A DNA stretch of 12,175 bases from Acidilobaceae archaeon (lineage in GTDB: Archaea; Thermoproteota; Thermoprotei_A; Sulfolobales; Acidilobaceae): positions 1 through 12,175 of the forward strand of contig JALSQL010000061.1 of assembly GCA_026985435.1 (NCBI GenBank), given 5' to 3'. This document shows positions 5,431-12,175 of the stretch, piece by piece. The notes beneath the pieces are model-generated. The model ran no database searches, was not told the origin of the DNA, and saw only the letters and a list, made by a program, of their open reading frames with translations. Position numbers and translations under genes: made by a program. Position 1 is the first letter of the stretch. Every line of letters begins with the position of its first letter.

Positions 5431-8400
5431 ATGCCTGTCGAGCCGGTGTACAGGTGGGCGTGCCCGAACTGCGGGGGACCGATAGAGGCGTCGAGGCTCG
5501 CGCGGGGGCTGCCCTGCAGGGCCTGCCTCCCCGAGGAGCCCGGGGAGGCCAGCGTGGAGGCTGTGGCGGCTGCCCTCGAGGCGAGGGGCGCCCTGCGGGG
5601 CTACCTCTGGCTGCGCGAGCTGTGGAGGGAGTACGGGGAGTTCGAGGCCTACTTCGAGTCTAAGACTGGCAGCGGGCTCTGGAGCGCCCAGAGGAGCTGG
5701 GCCCGGCGCCTCCTCGCCCTGGACAGCATCGAGATAGTGGCCCCCACGGGCGTCGGTAAGACCACGCTCCTCAGCGTCTACGCCGCCTTCAGGGCGGAGA
5801 GGGACGGGTGGCGCGTGCTCTACCTGGTGCCCACCGAGAACCTGGTAGCGCAGACGGCGGCGAGGCTGGAGGGGCTGGCGCCCGGGCTAGTGGTGTCCTA
5901 TAGGAGCAGCGGGGGGAGGATGGCGAGGCTGGAGGCGCTCGGGAGGATCGAGCGGGGCGACTTCCGGGTAGCTGTGGTTACGACGGGGTTCCTGCAGAGG
6001 AGGTTCGAGCTGCTGGCGAGGCACGCCCCCTACGACCTGGTGATAGTGGACGACGTTGACAGCCTCCTGAGGGGGAGCAGGAACGTCGAGAGGGTGCTAG
6101 CCCTCCTCGGCTACCCGGAGGAGGCCGTGGCGGCCGCCCTCGAGCTCGTCGAGGCCAGGGTGAAGCTCTACGCCGCCCTGGCCGCTGGCAGGGAGGAGAG
6201 GGCGGGGAGGCTCCAGGAGAGGATAGCGGAGCTCGAGTCGAGGCTCCGCAGCCTGGCCCCGGAGCCTATGGGGCAGCTCGTCATAGCCAGCGCGACCGGG
6301 AGGCCCAGGGGGCTCAAGCACCTCGTGTTCAGGGAGCTGCTGGGCTTCGAGGTGGGCGGGGGCAGCGACTACATGAGGAACGTCGTGGACTCCTACACCA
6401 TAACCGGGGACATAGCCGGGGAGGTGGCGAGGCTCGCCAAGAGGCTCGGGAGGGGCGGCATAGTCTTCGTGAGCCAGAGCCTCGGCCGCGCCTGGGCGAG
6501 GGCTCTAGTGGAGAGGCTCAACAGGGAGGGCGTCAGGGCGGCGGCTGCTCTCGCCGGGAGCAGGAGGGCCGTCGAGAGGCTCGCCAGGGGCGAGGTCGAC
6601 GTGGTAGTGGGGGTGGCGTCGAGGTACGGGGTGGTGGTCAGGGGGATAGACCTCCCGGAGGTGGTGAGGTACGCCATCTTCGCCGGCGCCCCGGCTAGGA
6701 GGCTCGACGCCGGGGAGGCGCTCCTCAGCCCCGGGCGGCTCCTGCGCCTCCTGCTGGCCCTGGCCGACGAGGGCGACCGGCACGCTGCGGCCCTCGCGGA
6801 CAGGCTGAGGAGGGCCCTCGACAGGCTCCCCGACCCGAGCCTCGCGGGGCTGGCTGCTAGGGGTAGGATAGACGCTGGGGAGGGCCCCCTGGCGGAGGCC
6901 GCGGCCGCCCTGCTCGAGGCCAGGGAGTACGCCCTGGCCAGGCTGGCGGAGAGGCTCGCCGGCGGTGGGGTGGAGTACCTGGGTGGCACGGTCTACTCTA
7001 TGGAGGCCGGGGGGCTCTACGCCTACATCGTCGACGCGCCCACGTACCTCCAGGCCAGCGGGCGCACGAGCAGGCTCCTGAGGGGCGCCATGACGCTCGG
7101 CCTCAGCGTCGTGGTCGAGTCGCGGGCTGAGATGGTTAGGGCGCTCGAGGACAAGCTCCGCTGGTACGCGAGGGCCCGCTTCGAGCCGCTGGAGAGGCTG
7201 GACCTGGACTCGCTGCTGGAGGCGGTCGAGGAGAGCAGAAGGGGCGGGGGCAGGAGGGTGAGGGTGCGGACCGTGCTGCTGGTTGTGGAGTCCCCCACCA
7301 AGGCTAGGACCATAGCGTGGTTCTGGGGGAGGCCCGGCAAGAGGAGGGTGGCGGGCCTCACGGTCTACGAGACCGCCGCCTACGACGAGGAGGAGGGCGC
7401 CGTGTACCTGCTAACAATAACGGCCACCAGGGGGCACATCTACGACCTGGCAGTCGACGAGGAGGGGAGCATACACGGGGTCAGGGTTGAGGGCGGCCTC
7501 TACAAGCCCGTCTACACCACCGTGAAGAGGTGCCTCTCCTGCGGCTACCAGTTCACCGACGAGTCGAGCGTGTGCCCGAGGTGCGGCTCGGCCGCGGTGG
7601 TGGACTCGAGGAGGGTCGTAGAGGCCCTGAGGAAGCTCGCCACCGAGGTGGACGAGGTCATAGTGGCTACCGACCCCGACAGGGAGGGCGAGAAGATAGG
7701 CTGGGACGTCGCCCTGGCAGTGGCCCCATTCAACCGCAACGTGCGGAGGGGCCGCTTCCACGAGGTCACCAGGGAGGCCGTGATGGAGGCCCTCAGGGGC
7801 GCCGGGGGCTTCGACGAGAGGCTGGTGGAGGCCCAGCTCGTGAGGAGGGTGGTCGACAGGTGGGTGGGCTTCACCCTGAGCGGCCACCTCCGCGAGAGGT
7901 ACGGGAGGCCCTGGCTCGGAGCTGGCAGGGTCCAGACGCCGGTGCTCGGCTGGATCGTGGAGAGGTACAGGCAGTGGGAGGAGGGCAGGGGCTACAGGGT
8001 CTACGCCAGGCTCCGCGGCGGGGGCCGCCTGAGCCTCTACACCAGGAGCCCCGAGGAGGCGAGGGAGGCCGCCGCCAGCCCGTGGGCCCTCGTGGTCGAG
8101 GCCAGCTACTGGGAGGCGGCAAGGCAGCCCCCGCCCCCCTACACTACCGACTCCCTACTCTACGACGCCAGCAGGAGGCTCGGCCTCCCAGCCGGGCTCA
8201 CAATGAGGCTGGCGCAGGACCTCTTCGAGAGCGGCCTGATAACCTACCATAGGACCGACTCCACCCGGGTCTCCCCCGCCGGCATGGGCGTGGCTAGGGC
8301 CTACCTGGAGAAGCGCGGCCTCGGAGGCCTCTACAGGCCGAGGCAGTGGGGCGAGGGCGGGGCGCACGAGGCGATAAGGCCGACCCGGCCCCTCGACGCT

Positions 8401-9078
8401 GGCGAGCTGGAGAGGGCGGTGCTGGAGGGCAGCCTGAGGGTGCCGATAAGGCTCACCAGGCTCCACCTTCGCCTCTACCAGATGATATTCGAGCGCTTCA
8501 TAGCAAGCCAGATGGCGGAGGCCAGGGTGGTCATGGGCAGGGTGACCCTCAGGCTCGCCAGGCTCGAGCAGACCCTCGAGAGGCCCGTGAAGGCGGTCGA
8601 CCCGGGCTTCATGGCCGTCTACCAGGGGGACCTAGCCGGGTGGCTCTGCTGCCTCAAGCCCGGCGACAGGCTGGAGGTCGAGGAGGCCAGGCTGGCCCGC
8701 GGTAGCAGTGTCTCGCTACTGAGGAGCGGCGACGTGGTGAGGCTCATGAAGGAGCACGGCATAGGGAGGCCCAGCACCTACGCGAAGGCCGTGGAGGCCA
8801 ACAAGAGGCACGGCTACGTGGTGGAGAGCAAGAGGAGGTCGTACCTCATACCAACCAGGAGGGGCAGGGAGGTCTACAGCTACCTCTCCACGAGCTTCCC
8901 CGAGCTCGTGAGCGTCGAGGCGACGAGGGAGCTAGAGGAGACCCTAGACAAGGTGGCCGAGGGCGTGCTGCCGGCCGACCAGGCGCTCGAGAGGGCGTGG
9001 GCCGAGATAGAGTCGCTGCTAGCCCGCGCCGCAGGCGAGCCCGCGGGCCCCGGGGAGGGCGTGGCGGGCGCCGCCTAG
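5431..9078 (+). CDS. rgy: Reverse gyrase (helicase-topoisomerase IA fusion)
   Basis: Reverse gyrase uses ATP to introduce positive supercoils into DNA and is found in essentially all hyperthermophiles. From ATG5431 it is 1215 residues long, full length for the family. In order: an N-terminal zinc finger (Cys11, 14, 29, 32); helicase Walker A APTGVGKTT with Lys110; the DDVD box (207-210); SATG; and VVVGVASRYGVVVRGIDLPE. The QASGRTSRLLRG motif closes the second RecA domain. The topoisomerase IA half begins with LLVVESPTKARTI, where Glu620 is the first Toprim acid. A second zinc finger follows (Cys701, 704, 715, 718), then the Toprim ATDPDREGEK (Asp748, Asp750, Glu752). The catalytic Tyr939 sits in GLITYHRTDSTRVSP. 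HGIGRPSTYAKA lies near the C-terminus. All catalytic residues are intact. ATG5431 is preferred because GGGTG ends 8 bases before it and the zinc finger follows directly. GTG5407, in frame, would add eight residues, but its GGGAGGG lies only one base away. Confidence 0.98.
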   Translation: MPVEPVYRWACPNCGGPIEASRLARGLPCRACLPEEPGEASVEAVAAALEARGALRGYLWLRELWREYGEFEAYFESKTGSGLWSAQRSWARRLLALDSIEIVAPTGVGKTTLLSVYAAFRAERDGWRVLYLVPTENLVAQTAARLEGLAPGLVVSYRSSGGRMARLEALGRIERGDFRVAVVTTGFLQRRFELLARHAPYDLVIVDDVDSLLRGSRNVERVLALLGYPEEAVAAALELVEARVKLYAALAAGREERAGRLQERIAELESRLRSLAPEPMGQLVIASATGRPRGLKHLVFRELLGFEVGGGSDYMRNVVDSYTITGDIAGEVARLAKRLGRGGIVFVSQSLGRAWARALVERLNREGVRAAAALAGSRRAVERLARGEVDVVVGVASRYGVVVRGIDLPEVVRYAIFAGAPARRLDAGEALLSPGRLLRLLLALADEGDRHAAALADRLRRALDRLPDPSLAGLAARGRIDAGEGPLAEAAAALLEAREYALARLAERLAGGGVEYLGGTVYSMEAGGLYAYIVDAPTYLQASGRTSRLLRGAMTLGLSVVVESRAEMVRALEDKLRWYARARFEPLERLDLDSLLEAVEESRRGGGRRVRVRTVLLVVESPTKARTIAWFWGRPGKRRVAGLTVYETAAYDEEEGAVYLLTITATRGHIYDLAVDEEGSIHGVRVEGGLYKPVYTTVKRCLSCGYQFTDESSVCPRCGSAAVVDSRRVVEALRKLATEVDEVIVATDPDREGEKIGWDVALAVAPFNRNVRRGRFHEVTREAVMEALRGAGGFDERLVEAQLVRRVVDRWVGFTLSGHLRERYGRPWLGAGRVQTPVLGWIVERYRQWEEGRGYRVYARLRGGGRLSLYTRSPEEAREAAASPWALVVEASYWEAARQPPPPYTTDSLLYDASRRLGLPAGLTMRLAQDLFESGLITYHRTDSTRVSPAGMGVARAYLEKRGLGGLYRPRQWGEGGAHEAIRPTRPLDAGELERAVLEGSLRVPIRLTRLHLRLYQMIFERFIASQMAEARVVMGRVTLRLARLEQTLERPVKAVDPGFMAVYQGDLAGWLCCLKPGDRLEVEEARLARGSSVSLLRSGDVVRLMKEHGIGRPSTYAKAVEANKRHGYVVESKRRSYLIPTRRGREVYSYLSTSFPELVSVEATRELEETLDKVAEGVLPADQALERAWAEIESLLARAAGEPAGPGEGVAGAA

Positions 9079-9089
9079 CCCCTCCGGGT

Positions 9090-9099
9090 CTATGCATAG
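9090..9099. promoter_or_regulatory. 10-bp palindrome abutting a TATA box
   Basis: CTATGCATAG is a perfect palindrome ending two bases before the TATATA at 9102-9107, where the BRE for TFB would lie. A dimeric regulator bound here would block TBP/TFB. No second copy occurs in the other intergenic stretches of the window, so an operator role is inference from position and symmetry only. Confidence 0.35.
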
Positions 9100-9101
9100 C
9101 A

Positions 9102-9107
9102 TATATA
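9102..9107 (+). promoter_or_regulatory. Strong TATA box for the second surface-protein gene
   Basis: TATATA within GCATATATACAC is the best TATA element in the window. It predicts transcription from about 9130, 14 bases before TTG9144, with the ribosome-site-like GGTG at 9132-9135 between them. This fixes the start of the downstream gene and shows it has its own promoter, separate from reverse gyrase. Confidence 0.65.
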
Positions 9108-9143
9108 CACTGGGCGCCCCCCACCTCCCCCGGTGCAGAGGGT

Positions 9144-11477
9144 TTGACAATAGACTCGAGGGGCCTAGCGGCCTCCATCCTGCTAGCCCTGATGGCGCTA
9201 GTCAGCGCCTCCGCCGCTGTAGCCCCAGCCTCGGAGGGCGGCGGGGCCCAGCTGGCGGTCCAGGCGGGCGTTGGGCCCGAGGGGTTCAACGCCAGCTTCA
9301 CGGTTGTGGTGCCCCTGCCGCCTAACGCCACGAGCCCCCAGAGCCTCGGGGGCGGCGTGGACTTCTACTTCGACAGGGGCTCCTGCAGCGCGGGCCTGAA
9401 CGGCAGCCTCGAGCTCTCGAGCCCCAGCCTGGAGAACATAACGCTCACCGCGCTGGCCAGCGGCTCGGTTGAGGGCGCCGCGAACCTGTCGAACGCCACG
9501 GTCGAGTACGCCTACAACACGACCTCCACCCTAGCGCTGGACCTCCAGACGGTCGACAGCGGGGGGAACCCGGTCGAGGCCTCGCTCGAGGCCAACCTCG
9601 CCAGGAGCGTGCAGGGCGAGGCCTCCAGGGCCGGGGGCGGAGAGTCGAGCAGCCAGTCCAGCTACCAGGCGACCGTGAACCTCTACCTCGACACGCCCAA
9701 CGGGACGATGCTCGGGAGCCTCCAGGTGTGGGGCTCAAGCCAGAGCGGCGCCGCCGCGAACTCCAGCTGGGGGAGCGGCGACTACTCGGGCATCCTGAAC
9801 CTAAACTACGGGGGCTACTCCCTCAACGTCGAGTTCGACGGTAACTACTCCTACCTGCTGAACCTCACCAGCGGCGAGGGGGAGAACGCCACCCTACTGG
9901 TGGCTGTCAACTCCACGACGTACTTCCACTTCAACAACTACCTCTACGCACTAGCCTTCTACAACGCGCTCGAGGCCATCGTGGAGAACCTCAGCCTCCA
10001 GGACTACGTGACCCTAACGCCCCCCAGCCTCTTCAACCCCACGGTGGGCGTGATAGTCGAGTACGAGGGCGAGGTGGGCCTGGAGAACCTAACCAACGCC
10101 ACCCTACCCGGAGCCCCCGGGTGGGCGTGGGGCAACGCCACCACCCCCACCCCGCCGGGCTGGCTCAGGGGGCTGCTGCCCAGCCTGGAGGGCTCCATCT
10201 CGGGTAGCCTGACCTACAACGCCAGCGTCTCCGTGGAGAACTCCACGCTGGAGGCGGCGGTCGAGGCGTCCGCCTCGCTCTCGGGCTCGCCGTGCAACTC
10301 CAGCTACGGCCTCGAGAGGGCCTGGCTAGACGTCGGCCTCGACGATAGCAGCGGGAGCCTCGTGGTCAGCGGCGGCGCCGAGGGCTACTCGGCCGAGCCG
10401 TTCACCAGCGGCCTCCTGGCCGCTAGGAGCCTCCACAGGCTCCTGGAGGGACTCGAGGGCAACCTGTCCAACGCCAGCATAGCCCTCACCGGCTGCTGTG
10501 GCGTCGAGTTCGACGTCAACGGCACCAGGAGCCCGAGCCTCACATTCGACCTCGGCAACTACAGCGTGCTCGGCGAGGTGGGGGTCTACTACCAGGGTGC
10601 GCTCCTCCGCGAGCCGGGCGGCCTCCTCCAGGTAGGCCCCGATGCTCCGGGCAACATAACGCTGCCCCCCATAGCAGGCGGCGTGGAGGCCTCCGGGGTC
10701 TACAGCCTCAACGTATCAGTGCCGATGCCAGCCCCAGCCACGGTTGAGAGGGCGCTGAGGATAACGTTCTACAACGACGTGGCGGACAACGCCACACTAC
10801 TCATAAGGAGGGGCGCCCAGCTATCGGGGGCGCTACACCTGGCAACCACCGCCGAGCCGCCAGCCGAGGCCTCCAGCTACGGCGAGGCGGCCGGGCCAAC
10901 GCTCGTCGTCGACGGTGTAAGCGGTAACGTAACCATAGTGCTGCCCTACAACGGCGACCCCGATAGGGCGGCGCTGCTTGTGGTGCACAGCAACGGCCAG
11001 GTCGAGGTTGTATCCAACGTTACCGTAGAGGGAGGCTACATCATAGCCAACACCACCGCCAGCAGCACCTACACGCCCATAGAGCTCTACAGCGGCGGAC
11101 AGCCGCCGTCGAACACGACCACCACAACCACGGGAACCACGGGTACCAGCCCCGAGACCACCACGACACCACAGGAGACCCAGCCGCCCACCACGACTAC
11201 AGGCGAAACTGGAACCACAACAACCTCCACGGCCCCGGCCACCACAACAGGCGGGGGAGGCCAAACCACCACACCCACGCAGGCCCCGACGCGGACCCAG
11301 ACCTCCACCTCGACCACTGGAGGCGGAGGGCAGAGCTCGAGCAGCCAGTCCAGCGCCCCGCCAGCGGGAGGCTCGCCCACGACAACCGGGAAGACCGGCC
11401 ACGGAGCCGCTCTAGCGGCGGCGGTAGTGGCCATCATCGTAATAGTAGCGGCAGCAGCGGTGCTGCTGAGGAGGTAG
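9144..11477 (+). CDS. Large stalked surface glycoprotein, membrane anchored
   Basis: I recognise the architecture but not the ectodomain. From TTG9144 the protein has 777 residues. A signal peptide (SRGLAASILLALMALVSASA) is followed by a beta-strand-rich ectodomain to about residue 650 with roughly thirty N-x-S/T sequons, abundant Ser, Gly, Asn and Tyr, and only four cysteines, two of them adjacent (TGCCG). A last beta domain includes NVTIVLPYNGDPDRAALLV and ends near YTPIELYSG. A Thr/Pro/Gly stalk (about 654-750) follows, then TGKTGHG, an Ala/Val/Ile membrane helix and a terminal Leu-Leu-Arg-Arg. It is probably an envelope or adhesin-type protein displayed outside the cell. The frame is open back to 8997, inside reverse gyrase, but that N-terminus is Arg/Gly/Pro-rich and antisensible as a leader. 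The TATA at 9102-9107 and GGTG 8 bases before TTG9144 decide the start. The stalk contains ETTTTPQETQPP, also present in the surface protein encoded at 3857-5272. Confidence 0.8.
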   Translation: MTIDSRGLAASILLALMALVSASAAVAPASEGGGAQLAVQAGVGPEGFNASFTVVVPLPPNATSPQSLGGGVDFYFDRGSCSAGLNGSLELSSPSLENITLTALASGSVEGAANLSNATVEYAYNTTSTLALDLQTVDSGGNPVEASLEANLARSVQGEASRAGGGESSSQSSYQATVNLYLDTPNGTMLGSLQVWGSSQSGAAANSSWGSGDYSGILNLNYGGYSLNVEFDGNYSYLLNLTSGEGENATLLVAVNSTTYFHFNNYLYALAFYNALEAIVENLSLQDYVTLTPPSLFNPTVGVIVEYEGEVGLENLTNATLPGAPGWAWGNATTPTPPGWLRGLLPSLEGSISGSLTYNASVSVENSTLEAAVEASASLSGSPCNSSYGLERAWLDVGLDDSSGSLVVSGGAEGYSAEPFTSGLLAARSLHRLLEGLEGNLSNASIALTGCCGVEFDVNGTRSPSLTFDLGNYSVLGEVGVYYQGALLREPGGLLQVGPDAPGNITLPPIAGGVEASGVYSLNVSVPMPAPATVERALRITFYNDVADNATLLIRRGAQLSGALHLATTAEPPAEASSYGEAAGPTLVVDGVSGNVTIVLPYNGDPDRAALLVVHSNGQVEVVSNVTVEGGYIIANTTASSTYTPIELYSGGQPPSNTTTTTTGTTGTSPETTTTPQETQPPTTTTGETGTTTTSTAPATTTGGGGQTTTPTQAPTRTQTSTSTTGGGGQSSSSQSSAPPAGGSPTTTGKTGHGAALAAAVVAIIVIVAAAAVLLRR
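9645..9662 (+). repeat. 18-base direct repeat, copy 1
   Basis: TCGAGCAGCCAGTCCAGC occurs here and again at 11337-11354 without mismatch and in the same reading frame, encoding Ser-Ser-Ser-Gln-Ser-Ser both times. In each copy a Gly-rich stretch precedes it. It may mark a small internal linker duplication. Confidence 0.6.
11099..11330 (+). repeat. Low-complexity Thr/Pro/Gly stalk coding tract
   Basis: The tract encodes runs of Thr punctuated by Gly, Pro and Ser, mostly with ACC/ACA/ACG codons. Bases 11154-11196 align with the complement of 4201-4243 at 38 of 43 positions, and the encoded peptides differ at one of about fifteen residues. It forms the spacer between the ectodomain and the C-terminal membrane anchor. 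Confidence 0.6.
11337..11354 (+). repeat. 18-base direct repeat, copy 2
   Basis: This is the second exact copy of the 18-mer at 9645-9662. It sits at the end of the stalk just before the Pro-rich APPAGGSP linker, so the same Ser-rich hexapeptide is used near both ends of the protein. Confidence 0.6.
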
Positions 11478-11491
11478 CCTGGGGGGGCAGG

Positions 11492-12067
11492 CTAGCCGGG
11501 GGCCGCTCTAAGGCGGCCCCGTATGCACTCCGGCGGCACTTTTTCTACGACGTACACCCTCTCCGAGGCCTTGTAAACCCTAATGCCCCTACCCCTGAGG
11601 CAGGCGGTGTCAACCACGAGCACCACAACGTCGGGCCCGTGCCTCCTGCCCGTCTCCAGGGCGTCCTCGACGCTGGCCGAGAGGTGTACCCAGAGCCTCC
11701 TGCCGGGGAGTATGCCCCTAGCCATTATCCCGGGGAGGCTGCGCTCCACGGTTCCATGGTAGAGTAGCGGGGGCGGCTCCGGGGGCTCGGGGTACTCCAC
11801 GCGTACCCTGACGCTGTGGCCGTACCTGGCCCTGACCCTGCCCCCGCGCAGCTCGTAGCGGCCCTTCGGGTCCCTCCGTATTACCTCGAGGACGTGGTGG
11901 GCCTCGACCCACTCGAAGCCGGGTATCCTGCGGAGGGCCGCGACCAGGTCCTCCAGGGTTGCCCAGCCCTCCTCGTCGAGGCGGAGCCCGTAGCGGTCAG
12001 GGTAGTGGCGGAGCAGCCCCGCCATCTTCTTGCTCAGCCTCACCCTCAGGTGATCCGGCAGCTCCAC
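11492..12067 (-). CDS. kptA: RNA 2'-phosphotransferase, Tpt1/KptA family
   Basis: Tpt1/KptA enzymes transfer an RNA 2'-phosphate to NAD+, releasing ADP-ribose 1'',2''-cyclic phosphate and nicotinamide. From GTG12067 the protein has 191 residues, normal for the family. The N-terminal winged-helix lobe holds LSKKMAGLLRH, with the conserved Arg20-His21 pair, then LDEEGWATLEDL and KGRYEL with Arg70, then YGHSV. After a Pro-rich linker (PEPPEPPP) the NAD-binding lobe has LLYHGT (101-106), WVHLS (126-130), GRRHG with Arg142-His143, and a closing strand ending VPPECI. All four catalytic-type positions appear intact. The frame is open to TTG12145, but that extension is Gly/Arg-rich and unlike the family. 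GGGAGG at 12077-12082, nine bases before GTG12067, supports the shorter start; GTG12076 is possible. It is convergent with the surface-protein gene, with a 14-base gap. Its archaeal substrate is uncertain because archaea mostly ligate tRNA halves with RtcB, which leaves no 2'-phosphate. Confidence 0.9.
   Translation of the reverse strand: MELPDHLRVRLSKKMAGLLRHYPDRYGLRLDEEGWATLEDLVAALRRIPGFEWVEAHHVLEVIRRDPKGRYELRGGRVRARYGHSVRVRVEYPEPPEPPPLLYHGTVERSLPGIMARGILPGRRLWVHLSASVEDALETGRRHGPDVVVLVVDTACLRGRGIRVYKASERVYVVEKVPPECIRGRLRAAPG
11499..11544 (+). terminator. Possible terminator: hairpin followed by a T run
   Basis: GGGGCCGC (11499-11506) pairs perfectly with GCGGCCCC (11513-11520) around a six-base loop, starting 22 bases after the surface-protein stop. 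A run of five T follows at 11540-11544, one of the few such runs in this GC-rich window. Archaeal intrinsic termination depends mainly on the T run. The element lies inside the 3' end of the convergent kptA gene, so the sequence must also serve as coding DNA. Assignment is tentative. Confidence 0.35.
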
Positions 12068-12098
12068 CCCCGCCACCCTCCCGGGGTTTGGCGAGGAG

Positions 12099-12107
12099 TA
12101 TCCATAT
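12099..12107 (-). promoter_or_regulatory. TATA-like element for kptA
   Basis: The minus strand reads GGATATGGATA across this site, AT-rich relative to its surroundings. It predicts transcription from about 12078, some 11 bases before GTG12067 and near GTG12076. The plus-strand reading could also serve a rightward gene beginning at ATG12160, near the window edge. Confidence 0.35.
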
Positions 12108-12175
12108 CCACACCCTCCTCTTGGAGCCCTTCCTCCTCTTCCCAACCCTCACCTGGGGTATGCTGAGCCCGAACC
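12108..12175. other. Edge sequence, gene content unresolved
   Basis: A plus-strand ATG at 12160 preceded by GGGGT begins a frame reading MLSPN into the edge. On the minus strand two frames also run in from the edge and end inside the kptA 5' region. One of them contains the basic stretch VRVGKRRKGSKRRVW, which could be the C-terminus of an upstream gene overlapping kptA. The visible sequence is too short to choose between these. Confidence 0.25.

Noticed and set aside
7530..8252. 240-residue plus-strand frame within reverse gyrase
   Set aside because: Its Arg/Gly-rich composition is a frame-shifted shadow of the topoisomerase domain, whose catalytic motifs are intact in the main frame.
8997..9143. 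Start of the large surface protein at 8997 inside reverse gyrase
   Set aside because: The extension is Arg/Gly-rich shadow translation of the reverse gyrase 3' end. A strong TATA at 9102-9107 and a signal peptide directly after TTG9144 fix a later start.

Overview
The window reads as chromosomal DNA of a hyperthermophilic crenarchaeon with a very GC-rich genome. The grounds are a full-length reverse gyrase (a hallmark of hyperthermophiles), an archaeal-type XPD helicase, archaeal TATA elements that stand out as rare AT-rich islands, frequent GTG/TTG starts, and heavy use of AGG (Arg) and ATA (Ile) codons. The gene content fits Desulfurococcales/Pyrodictiaceae-like organisms, but that placement is inference; no rRNA or tRNA is present to settle it.

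Layout, left to right. (1) Positions 1-65 hold the 5' end of a minus-strand gene running off the window; it appears to diverge from the next gene across one shared AT-rich box at 99-104. (2) A plus-strand pair: an unrecognised four-helix membrane protein (133-771) whose 3' end overlaps an alkyladenine (3-methyladenine) DNA glycosylase (746-1324). (3) An XPD/Rad3 Fe-S helicase on the minus strand (1321-3228), convergent with the glycosylase; the two stop codons share one CTAG. (4) A 183-base intergenic stretch with several inverted repeats, then a small membrane protein (3412-3852). (5) A minus-strand exported, stalked and membrane-anchored surface protein with a Rossmann-like ectodomain (3857-5272). 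(6) Reverse gyrase (5431-9078, plus strand). (7) A second, larger stalked surface glycoprotein (9144-11477, plus strand). (8) A KptA/Tpt1 RNA 2'-phosphotransferase on the minus strand (11492-12067), and then about 100 bases of edge sequence.

Three genes concern DNA integrity at high temperature: base excision of alkylated purines, XPD helicase, and reverse gyrase. They are not one operon, since their orientations alternate. The two surface proteins flanking reverse gyrase have unrelated ectodomains but near-identical stretches of Thr/Pro stalk and similar C-terminal anchors, so they look like members of one family of cell-envelope proteins. I see no mobile element, CRISPR array, tRNA or rRNA. 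Nearly all the sequence is coding, and most intergenic gaps are short enough that TATA boxes help to choose start codons. Several starts proposed here are shorter than the longest open frames.

Nothing here is convincingly a new multi-gene system. The items most worth a second look are the structured intergenic region near 3301-3389, the pair of surface proteins with a shared stalk, and the palindrome abutting the TATA box of the second surface-protein gene.
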